Source: Deltaproteobacteria bacterium | GTDB lineage: Bacteria > Myxococcota > UBA727 > VGSZ01 | Assembly: GCA_016177705.1 (NCBI GenBank) | Contig: JACOUT010000018.1 | Coordinates: 186,001-250,000 of the forward strand | DNA: 64,000 bases | Reading direction: 5' to 3' | Shown here: positions 33,284 through 43,567 of the stretch, one piece after another | How positions within the stretch are numbered: the first letter of the stretch is position 1 | Layout of the letters: every line of letters starts with the position of its first letter | Translations under genes and position numbers: made by a program | Notes under the pieces: model-generated | Seen by the model: the letters and a program-made list of their open reading frames with translations, nothing else | Databases searched by the model: none | What the model was told of the DNA's origin: nothing

Positions 33284-34489
33284 TCAGGGCACCAGCCCCG
33301 GCTCGGGCAGCGTGGGCCGCGCGCCGCGCAGGTGGTCGACGGCCGCGGACAGCCCGTCGAGGGTCAGCTCGAACATCGGGAACACGCGACGGATCACCGC
33401 CACCGTGGGCGCGTTCCAGATGCGCCGCGGCTCCGGGTTGAGCCACGCGGAGGCCTTCGGCCGCTCTGCCAGCCGTTTGAGCCACTCGATGCCGGGCGTG
33501 CGCGACGTCGACATGCCCCAAGCGATGCCGCCCGACTCGGCGCCGAGCTCATAGGGCCCCATCCAAGCATCGCCGACCAGCACCAACGTCCAGCTCTTGT
33601 CGATCTGCTTGAGCACCTCGTCGGTGCGCGGCCCCTGGTAGCGAGAGATGTCGGTGTAGAGCCGGTCGTAGACGCAATTGTGAAAGAAGTAGTGGCGGAA
33701 GGCCTGGAAGTGCGTCGACTTGTGCGCGGCGCTGAACAGCCGCTCGCAGGTGTCGGCGTGCGGGTCCATCGAACCGCCCACGTCCATCAACAAGAGGAGC
33801 TTGACGCGGTTCTTTCGCGGTGGGCGCAGCACCAGCTCGATCTCGCCGCCGTTCTTGGCGCTCTTGTCGATGGTCTCGTCGATGTCGAGCTCCTCGGGGC
33901 CGGCGTCGCGCGCGAGCCGGCGCAGCCGCCTGAGCGCGGCGCCGAGCTGGCGAACGTCGAGCACACGGTCGCCGCGCAGGTTCTCGAAGCGCCGCTCGCT
34001 CGCGATCTGCACGGCGCTCCGGCCGCCGCCGGCGCCGCCCACGCGGATCCCTTGCGGGTTCCTACCGCCGTGGCCAAAGGGCGAGGTGCCCCCCGTGCCG
34101 ATCCACTTGCTGCCGCCGTCGTGGCGCTCGCGCTGGGTGCGCAGACGTTCGCGGAACTGCTCCTTGAGCGTCTCGAGATCCATGCGCTGCAGCTGCTCGC
34201 GCTCCTCGTCGGTCAAATCGCGCGGCAGCGTCGGGTTCTCGAGCCACTGCAAGAGCTGCTCGTCGAGCTGGTACTGGTCCTCGAGGCCACCGAACCACTC
34301 GGCGAACGCGCGGTCATACAGGTCGTAGTGCGCCTCCTTTTTCACCAACAAGGAACGCGCCAGCGAGTAGAAGGTGCCGAGGTTGGCGCGTTCATGCCCA
34401 CGCGCCAGCGCGCGCAGCAGCGCCAGCCACTCGGTCAGCCCTACCTTGAGGCCGCGCGCGCGCAGGTGGAAGAAGAAGCCGCTGAACAT
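33284..34489 (-). CDS. CoxE-like VWA-domain protein
   Basis: A 401-residue cytoplasmic protein of the CoxE-like VWA family. The N-terminal half is helical (FHLRARGLKVGLTEWLALLRAL), followed by a glycine-rich linker (GGTSPFGHGGRNPQGIRVGGAGGG). The VWA domain starts near residue 225, with MIDAS residues in LLMDVGGSMDPH. RYYFFHN-like and YDRLYTDISRY segments are typical. Such proteins work with MoxR AAA+ ATPases to assemble metal centres or other complexes, as CoxE and CoxD do for carbon monoxide dehydrogenase. The MoxR gene ends two bases before this start. No CO dehydrogenase genes are in view, so the client is unknown. Confidence 0.88.
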   Translation of the reverse strand: MFSGFFFHLRARGLKVGLTEWLALLRALARGHERANLGTFYSLARSLLVKKEAHYDLYDRAFAEWFGGLEDQYQLDEQLLQWLENPTLPRDLTDEEREQLQRMDLETLKEQFRERLRTQRERHDGGSKWIGTGGTSPFGHGGRNPQGIRVGGAGGGRSAVQIASERRFENLRGDRVLDVRQLGAALRRLRRLARDAGPEELDIDETIDKSAKNGGEIELVLRPPRKNRVKLLLLMDVGGSMDPHADTCERLFSAAHKSTHFQAFRHYFFHNCVYDRLYTDISRYQGPRTDEVLKQIDKSWTLVLVGDAWMGPYELGAESGGIAWGMSTSRTPGIEWLKRLAERPKASAWLNPEPRRIWNAPTVAVIRRVFPMFELTLDGLSAAVDHLRGARPTLPEPGLVP

Positions 34490-34491
34490 GG

Positions 34492-35331
<840 letters not shown>

Positions 35332-35358
35332 GGCCGGCAGCATATCGTCTCTTCGACC

Positions 35359-36450
35359 ATGAGCCGCAGAGCACCCCTGCTGGAGCGCGTCGGCACCAAC
35401 GCGATGCTGCGCTGGTCTGCCGGCGTCGCGTCCGCCGGGCCCCAGACCGTGCACCTGCTCGACGCCACCGAGCGCGCCGCCCTGCGTCGCATCGAGCGCG
35501 CGGCGCTGGTGCGCGCCGGCCTGGCGGGCGGTCTGTCGGCGTTGGCGGCCGCGCTGGCGGACGCCGCCGTGCAGTCGCACGAGGACGCGAACCCGGTGCT
35601 GTACTGGGCCGTGGTCGGCGGTGTCTCGGCGGTCGCCGCCGTCGGCGAGATCGGCTTTCTCTCGTGGGACGCGCTGCGCTCCGCGCACGCCATCAGCGTC
35701 GCCGCCGGCGTGCTCGTCGATGAACGGGTGGAGCGCGAGCAGACGCTCGCCGTGCTGGCGCGCGCAGCGCTCGAGATGCCGTCGCCGCCCGACGCCGTCG
35801 CCGGCGTCAACCCGCTGCGGGAGACCAGCCGTTGGCGGCTGGTGTTCGCGGGGCTCGCCTACAAGGTCAAGGTGTCGGCGAGCAACGTGGTCTTCAAGCA
35901 ACTGCTACGCCGTGCGCTCGGCCGCGCCGCCGTACGCGCCTGGCTGCAGTTCGTCTCGATACCCATCACGGCGGCGTGGAACGTCGCCACCTGCGCGCGC
36001 GTGTTGCGCGAGACGCGCATTCGGGCGTTCGGTGCTTCGCTGGCGCAGGACGTGGTGGCCCGCCTGCTGCCCGCCGCTATGCCGATCCCGCCGTCGCTCG
36101 CCGAGGTGCTGCTGTGCGCCGTCGGTGCGTGTGTAGTTCGCTCGGCGGACGCCCACCCAAACCTGGCGCGCCTGCTCGAGACCTTGTCGCGACGGGTCGC
36201 GATCCCGCATCCTCCTGGCCTCGACGACCCTGCGCAGTTCCTGCGCGGCTTGGCGTCACTGTCCCCCGAGCACCGGGGGCTCGCGCTGCGGCTGTTGCGC
36301 GCGGCAACGGTGTGCGATGGGCGAATCGCTCGTCGGGAGCGCGCCCTGGTTGCCGAGGCGTGCTCGCTGGTCGGCGCGCCAAATGACGACGGGGTGCTCG
36401 ACCAGGAGCGCCACCGCATGCTCCATGGCGAGGAGCTCCAGCTATCGTGA
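35359..36450 (+). CDS. Integral membrane protein of unknown function
   Basis: A 363-residue protein that I do not recognise with confidence. The N-terminal half has hydrophobic segments at about 50-75 (RAGLAGGLSALAAALADAAV) and 83-105 (LYWAVVGGVSAVAAVGEIGFL). A further amphipathic region FVSIPITAAWNVATCARVL lies near 200. The C-terminal third (about 280-350) has a helical pattern LRLLRAATVCDGRIARRERALVAEA that resembles the TerB-like repeat found in tellurite-resistance and other stress proteins, but the match is weak. It is divergent from the MoxR gene and converges on the phosphoesterase gene, with eight bases between stops. It may belong functionally with the MoxR-VWA pair. Confidence 0.5.
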   Translation: MSRRAPLLERVGTNAMLRWSAGVASAGPQTVHLLDATERAALRRIERAALVRAGLAGGLSALAAALADAAVQSHEDANPVLYWAVVGGVSAVAAVGEIGFLSWDALRSAHAISVAAGVLVDERVEREQTLAVLARAALEMPSPPDAVAGVNPLRETSRWRLVFAGLAYKVKVSASNVVFKQLLRRALGRAAVRAWLQFVSIPITAAWNVATCARVLRETRIRAFGASLAQDVVARLLPAAMPIPPSLAEVLLCAVGACVVRSADAHPNLARLLETLSRRVAIPHPPGLDDPAQFLRGLASLSPEHRGLALRLLRAATVCDGRIARRERALVAEACSLVGAPNDDGVLDQERHRMLHGEELQLS

Positions 36451-36458
36451 CGACGTGA

Positions 36459-37652
36459 TCAGGCGCGGGTCAAGGTGAGCCGAGTGATCTCACTTGGCGT
36501 GCGCGTGGTGCGTAGCGGCGGCCCCCACCAGCCGGTGCCGCTGTTGGTGTAGATGTGCATGCCCTCGTGCACATGCAAGCCGGCGGCGAACGGCTGCACC
36601 AGGTGGATCAGCAGGTTGCCGGGGAACATCTGGCCACCGTGGGTGTGCCCCGAGAGCTGCAACTGGAAGCCCGCCTTGGCCGCCTCGAAGGCGCTGCGGG
36701 GCTGGTGCGCGAGCAAGAGCTTGAAGGCCGCGTCGGCGGGTGCGCCGCGCATCGCGGCGTGCGGATCGCTCTTGTGGGACGGCATCATGCCGGCCGCGGT
36801 GTAGTCCGCCACGCCACCGACGACGATGCGGTGACCGCCGTGCTCGATGACACGGTGCTCGTCGATCAAGACCGTGAGGCCGAGGCGCCGCACCTCCTGC
36901 ACCCACTGCTCGACGCCCGAGTAGTACTCGTGGTTGCCGGTGACGAACCAGGCGCCGTGGCGCGCTGACAGCTTGCCGAGCACGTCGGTGTGGCGGCCGA
37001 GCTCCTCGACGCTGCCGTCGACCAGATCTCCGGTGACCGCGATCAGGTCGGCGTGCAGCGCGTTCACGATGTCGACCACGGTCGTCAGGAAAGGACGCTT
37101 GAGCGTGGGGCCGATGTGGATGTCCGAGATCTGGACGATGACGAACCCCTCGAGGGCTGCCGGCAGGCCCGCGATCGGCACCGACACGTCGACGACCGTC
37201 GGACGGGCCAGGGCGCGCACCAGGCCAACGCCGAAGGTGCCGGCGGTGAGCGCGAACACGCCGAGGTTGGTCAGCTCGAGCATTGCCTGACGACGCTCGG
37301 GATCGACAGGCAACAGACGCGCCAGGCGTCCGGCCAACCAACCAACGTCGCGCAGCAGCGTGAAGGAGAGCAGCAACAACAACAGGCCCATGGCGACGTA
37401 GGCGAGCCACGAGAGGGCATCGCCGACCACCTCCTTGTGCAGCACGAAGCGCACGACGAACGAGGCCGGCTGCACCAACACCACTGCCACGATGGCAGCC
37501 CAGGCCCACAGGCGCGCCGACGTCGACCAGCCGGCAGGGATCAAGCGCAGCCCGAGGTAGGCTGCCAGCGTGCCGAGCACGGCCGTCATGACGGAGAGGA
37601 AGATCAGCATGCGCGCCACACGTCCGTCCCGGACGGTACCGTAGCGGCTCAC
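36459..37652 (-). CDS. Membrane-anchored metallophosphoesterase
   Basis: A 397-residue calcineurin-like phosphoesterase of the YaeI/YkuE group. Three or four N-terminal membrane helices (about 15-125) are followed by the catalytic domain (about 160-395), which carries all family motifs: ISDIHIGPT, VTGDLVDG, VTGNHEYY and LSGHTHGGQ. The metal ligands are therefore complete. Relatives act on UDP-diacylglucosamine or on phospho-lipids, and the substrate here is unknown. The start used is GTG at 37652; an ATG at 37610 (MLIFLSV) is a plausible alternative because it begins directly before TM1. It is divergent from zwf with 60 bases between. Confidence 0.87.
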   Translation of the reverse strand: MSRYGTVRDGRVARMLIFLSVMTAVLGTLAAYLGLRLIPAGWSTSARLWAWAAIVAVVLVQPASFVVRFVLHKEVVGDALSWLAYVAMGLLLLLLSFTLLRDVGWLAGRLARLLPVDPERRQAMLELTNLGVFALTAGTFGVGLVRALARPTVVDVSVPIAGLPAALEGFVIVQISDIHIGPTLKRPFLTTVVDIVNALHADLIAVTGDLVDGSVEELGRHTDVLGKLSARHGAWFVTGNHEYYSGVEQWVQEVRRLGLTVLIDEHRVIEHGGHRIVVGGVADYTAAGMMPSHKSDPHAAMRGAPADAAFKLLLAHQPRSAFEAAKAGFQLQLSGHTHGGQMFPGNLLIHLVQPFAAGLHVHEGMHIYTNSGTGWWGPPLRTTRTPSEITRLTLTRA

Positions 37653-37712
37653 CGGGAGGCGCGCAGCGCGCTCGGGCAGCGGTGTAGGCTGGCGCTCGAT
37701 CGCGGGAGGACC

Positions 37713-39242
37713 ATGTCAGGCCACGCCAATCCGCTCCGCCAAGGGCTCGTCGAAGACCGAACACCCGAGCCCTCGACGGTGGTCATCTTCGGCGCCTCAG
37801 GCGACCTCACCAAGCGCAAGCTGGTGCCGGCATTGTTCTCGCTGTTCACCGAGCGCCTGTTGCCGCCCGGCTTCGCGGTGGTCGGGTACGCGCGCAAGCC
37901 GATGACCGACCAGGAGTTCCGGGCCGAGCTGCACGAGTGGTGCAGCAAGTTCGCACGCCACCGTCCCAACGACGAGGAGTGGACGCGCTTCGCCGAGTGT
38001 CTGTCGTACCAGGCCGGCGACTACGAGGACCCGAAAGCGTACGCGGCGCTCAAGGCGCGCCTGGCCACCATCGAGGCCGAGCGCGGCATTCCCGGCAACC
38101 GCATCTTCTACCTGTCGACGCCGCCCGCAACCTTCCCCATCGCCGTGCAGCGCCTCGCCGAGGGTGGCCTGACCGACCGCCGCGGCGACGAGCGGTTCAC
38201 CCGCGTCATCATCGAGAAGCCGTTTGGCACCGACCTCGACTCGGCCCGAGCGCTCAACGAGCACTGCCGCTGTTACCTGCGCGAGGACCAGATCTACCGG
38301 ATTGACCACTACCTCGGCAAAGAGACCGTACAGAACCTGATGGTGTTCCGCTTCGGCAACGCGCTGTTCGAGCCGCTGTGGAACAACCGCTTCGTCGACC
38401 ATGTGCAGATCACGGGCGCTGAGGCCATCGGCATCGAGGGGCGCGGCGGCTACTTCGATCACGCCGGCATCGTGCGCGACATGGTGCAAAACCACCTGTT
38501 CCAGGTGCTGTGTCTGACGGCGATGGAGCCGCCGGTTTCGGTGTCGGGCGATGACCTGCGCGACGAGAAGGTCAAGGTGCTCAAGGCGCTGCGACCGATC
38601 CCCGACGGGCGCTTCGACGAGTTCGTGGTGCGCGGCCAGTATCGGGAGGGATCGGTCGCGGGCAAGCCGGTGCCGAGCTACCAAACCGAAGCCGGCGTCA
38701 CGGCGGGCTCCGCCACCGAGACGTACATCGGGCTCAAGCTGTTCATCGACAACTGGCGCTGGGCCGGCGTGCCATTCTACCTGCGCTCGGGCAAGGCGTT
38801 GCCTAAGAAGGTCACTGAGGTCGCGCTCGTCTTCAAGGACACGCCGCATCGGCTGTTCGGCGAGCGCAGCGCCAGCGAGCCGAACGTGCTCGCGATCCGC
38901 ATCCAGCCCGACGAGGGCATCAGCGTCCGCTTCGGCTCCAAGGTGCCCGGCAACTCGCTCGACATCCACCCGGTCAACATGGAGTTCCGCTACGGCACAA
39001 GCTTCGGCGCCGAGCCACCCGAGGCATACGAACGTTTGCAGCTCGACTGCCTGCTTGGCGATCAATCGCTCTACACCCGCGCCGACGAGGTGGAGGCGAG
39101 CTGGCGCTGGATCTCCCGCCTTCACGAGGAGTGGGCGGCGAGCGCGAGCAATGACGTGCCGCGCTACGAGGCCGGCTCGTGGGGACCCGAGGAGGCAGAC
39201 CAGCTGCTTCGCCGCTCGGGCCACGTCTGGAGGCGTCCGTGA
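37713..39242 (+). CDS. zwf: Glucose-6-phosphate 1-dehydrogenase
   Basis: A 509-residue glucose-6-phosphate dehydrogenase, the first enzyme of the oxidative pentose phosphate pathway, giving 6-phosphogluconolactone and NADPH. The nucleotide-binding motif is IFGASGDLTKRKLVPAL (about 25-41), the active-site signature is RIDHYLGKE (near 197) with the catalytic histidine, and EKPFGTDLDSA precedes it. Length is normal. GGGAGGA seven bases before the ATG and a hexamer TAGGCT at 37685-37690 give a conventional promoter and leader. The stop codon overlaps the opcA start as GTGA, so zwf and opcA are translationally coupled. Confidence 0.97.
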   Translation: MSGHANPLRQGLVEDRTPEPSTVVIFGASGDLTKRKLVPALFSLFTERLLPPGFAVVGYARKPMTDQEFRAELHEWCSKFARHRPNDEEWTRFAECLSYQAGDYEDPKAYAALKARLATIEAERGIPGNRIFYLSTPPATFPIAVQRLAEGGLTDRRGDERFTRVIIEKPFGTDLDSARALNEHCRCYLREDQIYRIDHYLGKETVQNLMVFRFGNALFEPLWNNRFVDHVQITGAEAIGIEGRGGYFDHAGIVRDMVQNHLFQVLCLTAMEPPVSVSGDDLRDEKVKVLKALRPIPDGRFDEFVVRGQYREGSVAGKPVPSYQTEAGVTAGSATETYIGLKLFIDNWRWAGVPFYLRSGKALPKKVTEVALVFKDTPHRLFGERSASEPNVLAIRIQPDEGISVRFGSKVPGNSLDIHPVNMEFRYGTSFGAEPPEAYERLQLDCLLGDQSLYTRADEVEASWRWISRLHEEWAASASNDVPRYEAGSWGPEEADQLLRRSGHVWRRP

Positions 39243-40345
39243 AGACGCGCGAGGTGGTGCTGGCGCGCGACGTCGGTGTCGACGTCGGCGGCATCGAGCG
39301 CGAGCTCGGCGCGCTCTGGCGCGACGCGAGCAAGCGCTCGCGCCATCACGGCCAGGTGACGCGCGCTTGCTCCTGGAACCTGGTGGTGCACTGCGCCGAC
39401 GACGCCACCTATTCTGCCGTGCGCCCGATGATCGATCAGGCGGTGCGCTTCGTGCCGTCACGCACCCTGTTGCTCAAGCCGCGCCCCAACGCGCCCGTGG
39501 CCGACGGCAAGGCGGTCGAGGCCTGGGTGACGGCGGCGTGCCAGGTGGCCACGGGAGGCGGCAAGCTCTTGTGCACCGAGGAGATCACCATCGAGTCGCG
39601 CGGACCCGAGGGTGTGGCGCACCTACCCGGCCTCGTGCGCGCGCTCACCGTGCCCGATGTGCCGACCGCGCTGTTGTGGGCCGGCGCACCGCCTACTAGC
39701 TCGGCGGCGCTGCGCATCCTGCTCGCCGGTGTCGACCGCCTGGTGTTCGACACGCAGGCACTTCCCGAGGGTGTCGAGGGCGGGCTCGCTAAGCTCGCGC
39801 ACCTCGGCGGCCTGCTCGACGGCCTGGCGCTCGCCGATCTTGCATGGCTGCGCACCGCGAGCCTGCGCTCGGTGATCGCCTCGCTGTTCGACGAGCCGAT
39901 CGGCTCGGCGCCGCTCGATCGCCTCAAGCGCGTGCGGCTCCGGTCGACGCCACGTGGCGTGCCCGCGGCCAAGCTGCTGGTCGGCTGGCTCGCGTCGCGG
40001 CTCGGCTGGGGCACGCCCGAGCGCGCGGCGCGTGGCCAGCTCGGCTGGCAGCTCAAGATCGGCACGGGCTCGACACTTCGCATCGACATCGACGTCGATC
40101 GGGTGACGAGCAGCCGCGAGTGCCACCTGCACAGCGTGGTGCTCGAGACCGCGCAGGGTGAGCACTTCGCCGTAACGGACGCCGGGGCTCCTGCGCTCGA
40201 GGTCTCTGTGCCCGGACTGGCGTCGCGCAGCGTACTGGCGCACGAGCCGACCGCACCGCAGGCGCTGGTGGCGGCGCTCGGCGCGCGCGGCCGCGATCGG
40301 CTGTATCCGGTGGCGCTGCATCGCGCGGTCGAGCTCGACCGCTAA
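39239..40345 (+). CDS. opcA: Glucose-6-phosphate dehydrogenase assembly protein OpcA
   Basis: A 368-residue OpcA protein, the redox-linked activator/assembly factor of glucose-6-phosphate dehydrogenase known from cyanobacteria and actinobacteria. Recognisable segments are RACSWNLVVHCADD, CTEEITIESRG, HLPGLVRALTVPDVPTALLW and LVFDTQALPEG. The C-terminal domain contains ECHLHSVVLETAQGEHFAV. The GTG start at 39239 overlaps the zwf stop by four bases; in-frame codons upstream are inside zwf and are not needed. The gene ends eight bases from the stop of the convergent cysteine-rich lipoprotein gene. Confidence 0.9.
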   Translation: MKTREVVLARDVGVDVGGIERELGALWRDASKRSRHHGQVTRACSWNLVVHCADDATYSAVRPMIDQAVRFVPSRTLLLKPRPNAPVADGKAVEAWVTAACQVATGGGKLLCTEEITIESRGPEGVAHLPGLVRALTVPDVPTALLWAGAPPTSSAALRILLAGVDRLVFDTQALPEGVEGGLAKLAHLGGLLDGLALADLAWLRTASLRSVIASLFDEPIGSAPLDRLKRVRLRSTPRGVPAAKLLVGWLASRLGWGTPERAARGQLGWQLKIGTGSTLRIDIDVDRVTSSRECHLHSVVLETAQGEHFAVTDAGAPALEVSVPGLASRSVLAHEPTAPQALVAALGARGRDRLYPVALHRAVELDR

Positions 40346-40353
40346 GCGTCCTG

Positions 40354-42708
40354 TCAGATGCAGTCGGGCTGCGGCGAGAAGCGCGCGTGCGGCGTCGCTG
40401 GGCAGGCGGCCTGCAGGTCCATGCTGACGCGACCCATGCCGCCGCCACCGCCGCCCGCGCCCCGATCGCCCACCGAGCCGTTGTCGGAGTCGCCCGATGT
40501 CGCGTTGTCGACCGTGCCGTCAGCCGCCGCGCCGGCGCCGTCGCCACCCGCGGTGCCGTTGGTGCCGCCGCTGGCGCCGCCCAGCGCCCGCAGCGTCGGG
40601 TCGGTCGGCGCCGTGCTGCCGTCGCCGCCATCGCCGCCAGCCGAGGCGCCGCCGCCCTGCGCCACGATGGCGGCCGCGCTGCCGACGACGACCTGCACCG
40701 CTTGGATATAGAGGTCGCCACCGCTGCCGCCGCCGGCGCCTCCACCGTCGGTGTCGCCCGGCCGCGTGCCCGCGCCGCCGTTCGCCGACAGGGTGCCGTC
40801 GATGGTGACGGTGCCGCCCGCTGATATTTGCAGCGCGCCGCCCGGCTCGCCGCCCGGCGCTTGCGATGAGGTGTCGCCGCCATGGCCGCCGCGGCAACCG
40901 CGTTCGAGCGTCACGTGGGGGTCGCTGGTGCTTGGGTTGGTCGCGCTGCTGCCGTTGGCGTCCTGGCCGTCGCCGCCGTCGCCGCCGCGCGAGCCATGGC
41001 TGCCGCCGGCACCGCCGCCGTCGGTCGACCCGCCGGACAATGGTCCACAGGCTGCCCTGGCACCGGCGCCGCCGCTGGTGGTGATGCCGTCGACGCCGAT
41101 CCGCGCGCCGGCGGCGATGGTGACGTCACCGTAGACCACGAGCACCACGTTGCGCGCGCCCGTGAACCGAACGTTGGTGCTCGCGGTCAGCGTCAGGCTC
41201 CTCATGGTGTAGACCAGCACACCCGAAGTGCCGACGTTCACGTCCATGATCTCACCACAGATGTCCCCGCGGTTACTGGAGCCGGTGGTCGAGCCGGTGT
41301 CGGCGGTGTCGGCGCAGTTCCAGGTGACGTCCCGCAGGTAGGGGTCGGTCGCGCTCGCGCCGGTCGCCGGCGGGGGCGTGCGCTCGGGCGCGCCGTGCGC
41401 CACCGTGCCGATGTCGTGGTAGCACTCGGTGGCGCCACCGGTGAGCACAACGCACACCTCCACGCCCCAGCGGCAGCCGTTGCAGCCTCCGCCGCCGTCG
41501 CACTGCTCGAAGGCGTCGACCACGCCGTCGCCACAGCCGAGCGTGCAATCCGCGCGACAGGTGGCGGCGACGGCGTTGGAGTTGACGCCGTCGCCGAGGT
41601 CGCATTCCTCGCCGTCGGCGGTGGCGACGATCAGGTTGCCGCAGCGCGACAGCGTGCAGTTGCTGTCGCAGTCGTCGCCCTCGATCAGGTTGCCGTCGTC
41701 GCACTGCTCGCCGTCAACTGCCGAGGTGGCGCCGTTGCCGCAGCGGGGTGTCGTGCAATTGTCGTCGCAGAAGTCACCGTTGATCACGTTGCCGTCGTCG
41801 CACTCCTCGCCCACCTGGGTGACGGCGTTGCCGCACATCTCATCGAGGCAGAGCGCGTCGCAGCCATCGGCGCCCACTTGGTTGCCGTCATCGCAGGTCT
41901 CGGGCGCGACCGTGTACCCGTTGCCGCAGCCAGGAAAACGACAGTTGGGGTCGCAGCCGTCGCCGGTGTCCTGATTGGCGTCGTCGCACTGCTCCGGGGC
42001 GACCGTGACGCCGTTGCCGCAGCCCGGTGCTGTGCAGTTGTTGTCGCAGCCGTCGCCATCGATCAGATTGCCGTCGTCGCACGCCTCGGGCGGCACGGTG
42101 CGGCCGTTGCCGCAGCGCGGCAGCGTGCAGTTGCCGTCGCATCCGTCCCCGTCGAGCTGGTTGTCGTCGTCGCACTGCTCGGCGCCCGCCGTCACGCCGT
42201 TGCCGCAGGCGCTGGCAGTGCAGTTGCCGTCGCAGCCGTCCGCGTCGACCGCGTTGCCGTCGTCGCACTGCTCGCTCAGCGTCAGGTCGTCGGTGATGGC
42301 GTCGCCGCAGCGGGCCGAGGTGCAGTCGCTGCGACACGACGCGTTCGGCAGGTCGGAATTGGCCACGCCCTCGTCGCACTGTTCATCGGTGTCCGGCTGG
42401 CCGTCACCGCACCCGGGATCACCCTCGCCCTCACCTTCGCCCTCACCTTCGCCCTCACCCTCACCCTCACCCTCACCCTCGCCCTCGCCCTCGCCCTCGC
42501 CCTCTCCCTCGCCCTCTCCCTCGCCCTCTCCCTCGCCCTCTCCCTCGCCTTCACCCTCGCCAGCGACGTCGACGCAGACGCCCTGGGCGCAGACCGCGTC
42601 CCGTGGACAGTCCGAGTCTTCGACGCAGGAGAGGCTCACGCCGGTGCTCGGACAGGCCGCAGCGAGCGCGGTCACCGCCAACGCCACCACCAGGCTGTAG
42701 GCACGCAT
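40354..42708 (-). CDS. Cysteine-rich surface lipoprotein with CDDGN (DUF4215) repeats
   Basis: A 784-residue lipoprotein. The signal ends at VTALAAAC (Cys19). A short cysteine module CVEDSDCPRDAVCAQGVCVD comes next, then an EG linker (about 52-98). About nine repeats of the myxobacterial cysteine-rich type follow, with consensus CGNGxxxxxEQCDDGNxxxGDGCDxxC (about 100-400). After that there is a region with a parallel-beta-like pattern (NVRFTGARNVVLVVYGDVTIAAGARIGVDG, in part) and a very glycine-rich tail. Such proteins are surface-exposed and of unknown role. The ATG at 42708 has no ribosome site but a TACAAT hexamer six bases upstream. It is inserted, in the opposite direction, between opcA and pgl of the pentose phosphate cluster. 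Confidence 0.8.
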   Translation of the reverse strand: MRAYSLVVALAVTALAAACPSTGVSLSCVEDSDCPRDAVCAQGVCVDVAGEGEGEGEGEGEGEGEGEGEGEGEGEGEGEGEGEGEGEGEGEGEGEGDPGCGDGQPDTDEQCDEGVANSDLPNASCRSDCTSARCGDAITDDLTLSEQCDDGNAVDADGCDGNCTASACGNGVTAGAEQCDDDNQLDGDGCDGNCTLPRCGNGRTVPPEACDDGNLIDGDGCDNNCTAPGCGNGVTVAPEQCDDANQDTGDGCDPNCRFPGCGNGYTVAPETCDDGNQVGADGCDALCLDEMCGNAVTQVGEECDDGNVINGDFCDDNCTTPRCGNGATSAVDGEQCDDGNLIEGDDCDSNCTLSRCGNLIVATADGEECDLGDGVNSNAVAATCRADCTLGCGDGVVDAFEQCDGGGGCNGCRWGVEVCVVLTGGATECYHDIGTVAHGAPERTPPPATGASATDPYLRDVTWNCADTADTGSTTGSSNRGDICGEIMDVNVGTSGVLVYTMRSLTLTASTNVRFTGARNVVLVVYGDVTIAAGARIGVDGITTSGGAGARAACGPLSGGSTDGGGAGGSHGSRGGDGGDGQDANGSSATNPSTSDPHVTLERGCRGGHGGDTSSQAPGGEPGGALQISAGGTVTIDGTLSANGGAGTRPGDTDGGGAGGGSGGDLYIQAVQVVVGSAAAIVAQGGGASAGGDGGDGSTAPTDPTLRALGGASGGTNGTAGGDGAGAAADGTVDNATSGDSDNGSVGDRGAGGGGGGMGRVSMDLQAACPATPHARFSPQPDCI
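42420..42560 (-). repeat. Glu-Gly dipeptide coding repeat
   Basis: Alternating Glu-Gly codons within the cysteine-rich lipoprotein gene. Runs of GAGGGT are followed by runs of GAGGGC and of GAGGGA, indicating block duplication. Confidence 0.9.
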
Positions 42709-42714
42709 CGGCGT

Positions 42715-42720
42715 ATTGTA
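42715..42720 (-). promoter_or_regulatory. -10 element of a leaderless transcript
   Basis: Read on the minus strand, TACAAT lies six bases before the ATG at 42708. It is the closest of the set to the TATAAT consensus. No ribosome site is present, so the mRNA probably begins at or next to the ATG. Confidence 0.5.
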
Positions 42721-42810
42721 CGGCCTCGGCGGCCGAACGCGATCATTCGACCGCGCACCTTCCACCACACCGGATCGACGGCGACCGGCCGTTCGGTGCA
42801 CGATGCGCCG

Positions 42811-43512
42811 ATGGAGCGACGCCACGTCTTCGGCAGCACCGATGCCATCGCCGGGGAGCTGGTCCACCTGACGGTCGAAGCCGCAGCAGCGGCGATCGCG
42901 TCGCGCGGGTGCTTCTCGATGGCGCTCACCGGCGGCTCGGCTGCCGAGCAGTGTTACCCGGTGCTTGCGCAGGCGCGGCTTCCCTGGGAGCGCGTGCACG
43001 TCTTCTTCGGGGACGAACGCTGCGTGCCGCCCGATCACGCCGACAGCAACTTCGCGCTCGCCTCGCGCACCTTGTTGTCGCGCGTGCCGCTGCTGCCCGC
43101 GAACGTCCATCGCATGCGGGGCGAGCTTGCGCCGGCCGCTGCCGCCGCCGAGTACGAGGCGACGTTGCGCGAGGTCGCGGGCGGGGAGCTCGACGTCGTT
43201 CATCTCGGGATGGGCCCCGATGGCCACGTGTGCTCGCTGTTCCCAGGGCACGCGCTGTTGTCGAGCGATCGCCTGGTTGACTCGCTGGTCGACGCCCCCA
43301 AGTCGCCGCCGTCGCGCGTGACGCTGACGATGCGCACGCTCGCGCAAGCGCGCGCGCTGTGGTTCGTCGTCACGGGCGCCGCCAAAGCGGAGGCGGTGCG
43401 CGCGGCGGTGCTCGAGAGGGAATCGCCGCTGCCGGCGGCGCGCGCCGCCCGCGTCGGGCGCGAGGTCCGCTGGCTACTCGACGCCGCGGCCGCCGCCTAC
43501 CTCAAGGCGTGA
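42811..43512 (+). CDS. pgl: 6-phosphogluconolactonase
   Basis: A 233-residue 6-phosphogluconolactonase (DevB/SOL type), which hydrolyses the product of glucose-6-phosphate dehydrogenase. Family motifs are MALTGGSAAEQCYPVL, VHVFFGDERCVPPDHADSNF, VVHLGMGPDGHVCSLFPGH and RVTLTMRTL. Length is normal. The ATG at 42811 starts the fold directly (RHVFGSTDAIA), though no ribosome site is visible. It is followed 55 bases later by gnd, so the two may be one transcript, and it follows zwf-opcA across the intervening lipoprotein gene. Confidence 0.95.
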   Translation: MERRHVFGSTDAIAGELVHLTVEAAAAAIASRGCFSMALTGGSAAEQCYPVLAQARLPWERVHVFFGDERCVPPDHADSNFALASRTLLSRVPLLPANVHRMRGELAPAAAAAEYEATLREVAGGELDVVHLGMGPDGHVCSLFPGHALLSSDRLVDSLVDAPKSPPSRVTLTMRTLAQARALWFVVTGAAKAEAVRAAVLERESPLPAARAARVGREVRWLLDAAAAAYLKA

Positions 43513-43567
43513 CGGCGAGTTGTACGCCGTCGGCCGCCGCGCTACTCGTCGACGATCGGGAGTGACC

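Noticed and set aside
40354..43347. Extension of the cysteine-rich lipoprotein frame to 43347
   Set aside because: The lipoprotein signal begins at 42708; the extension is antisense to pgl.
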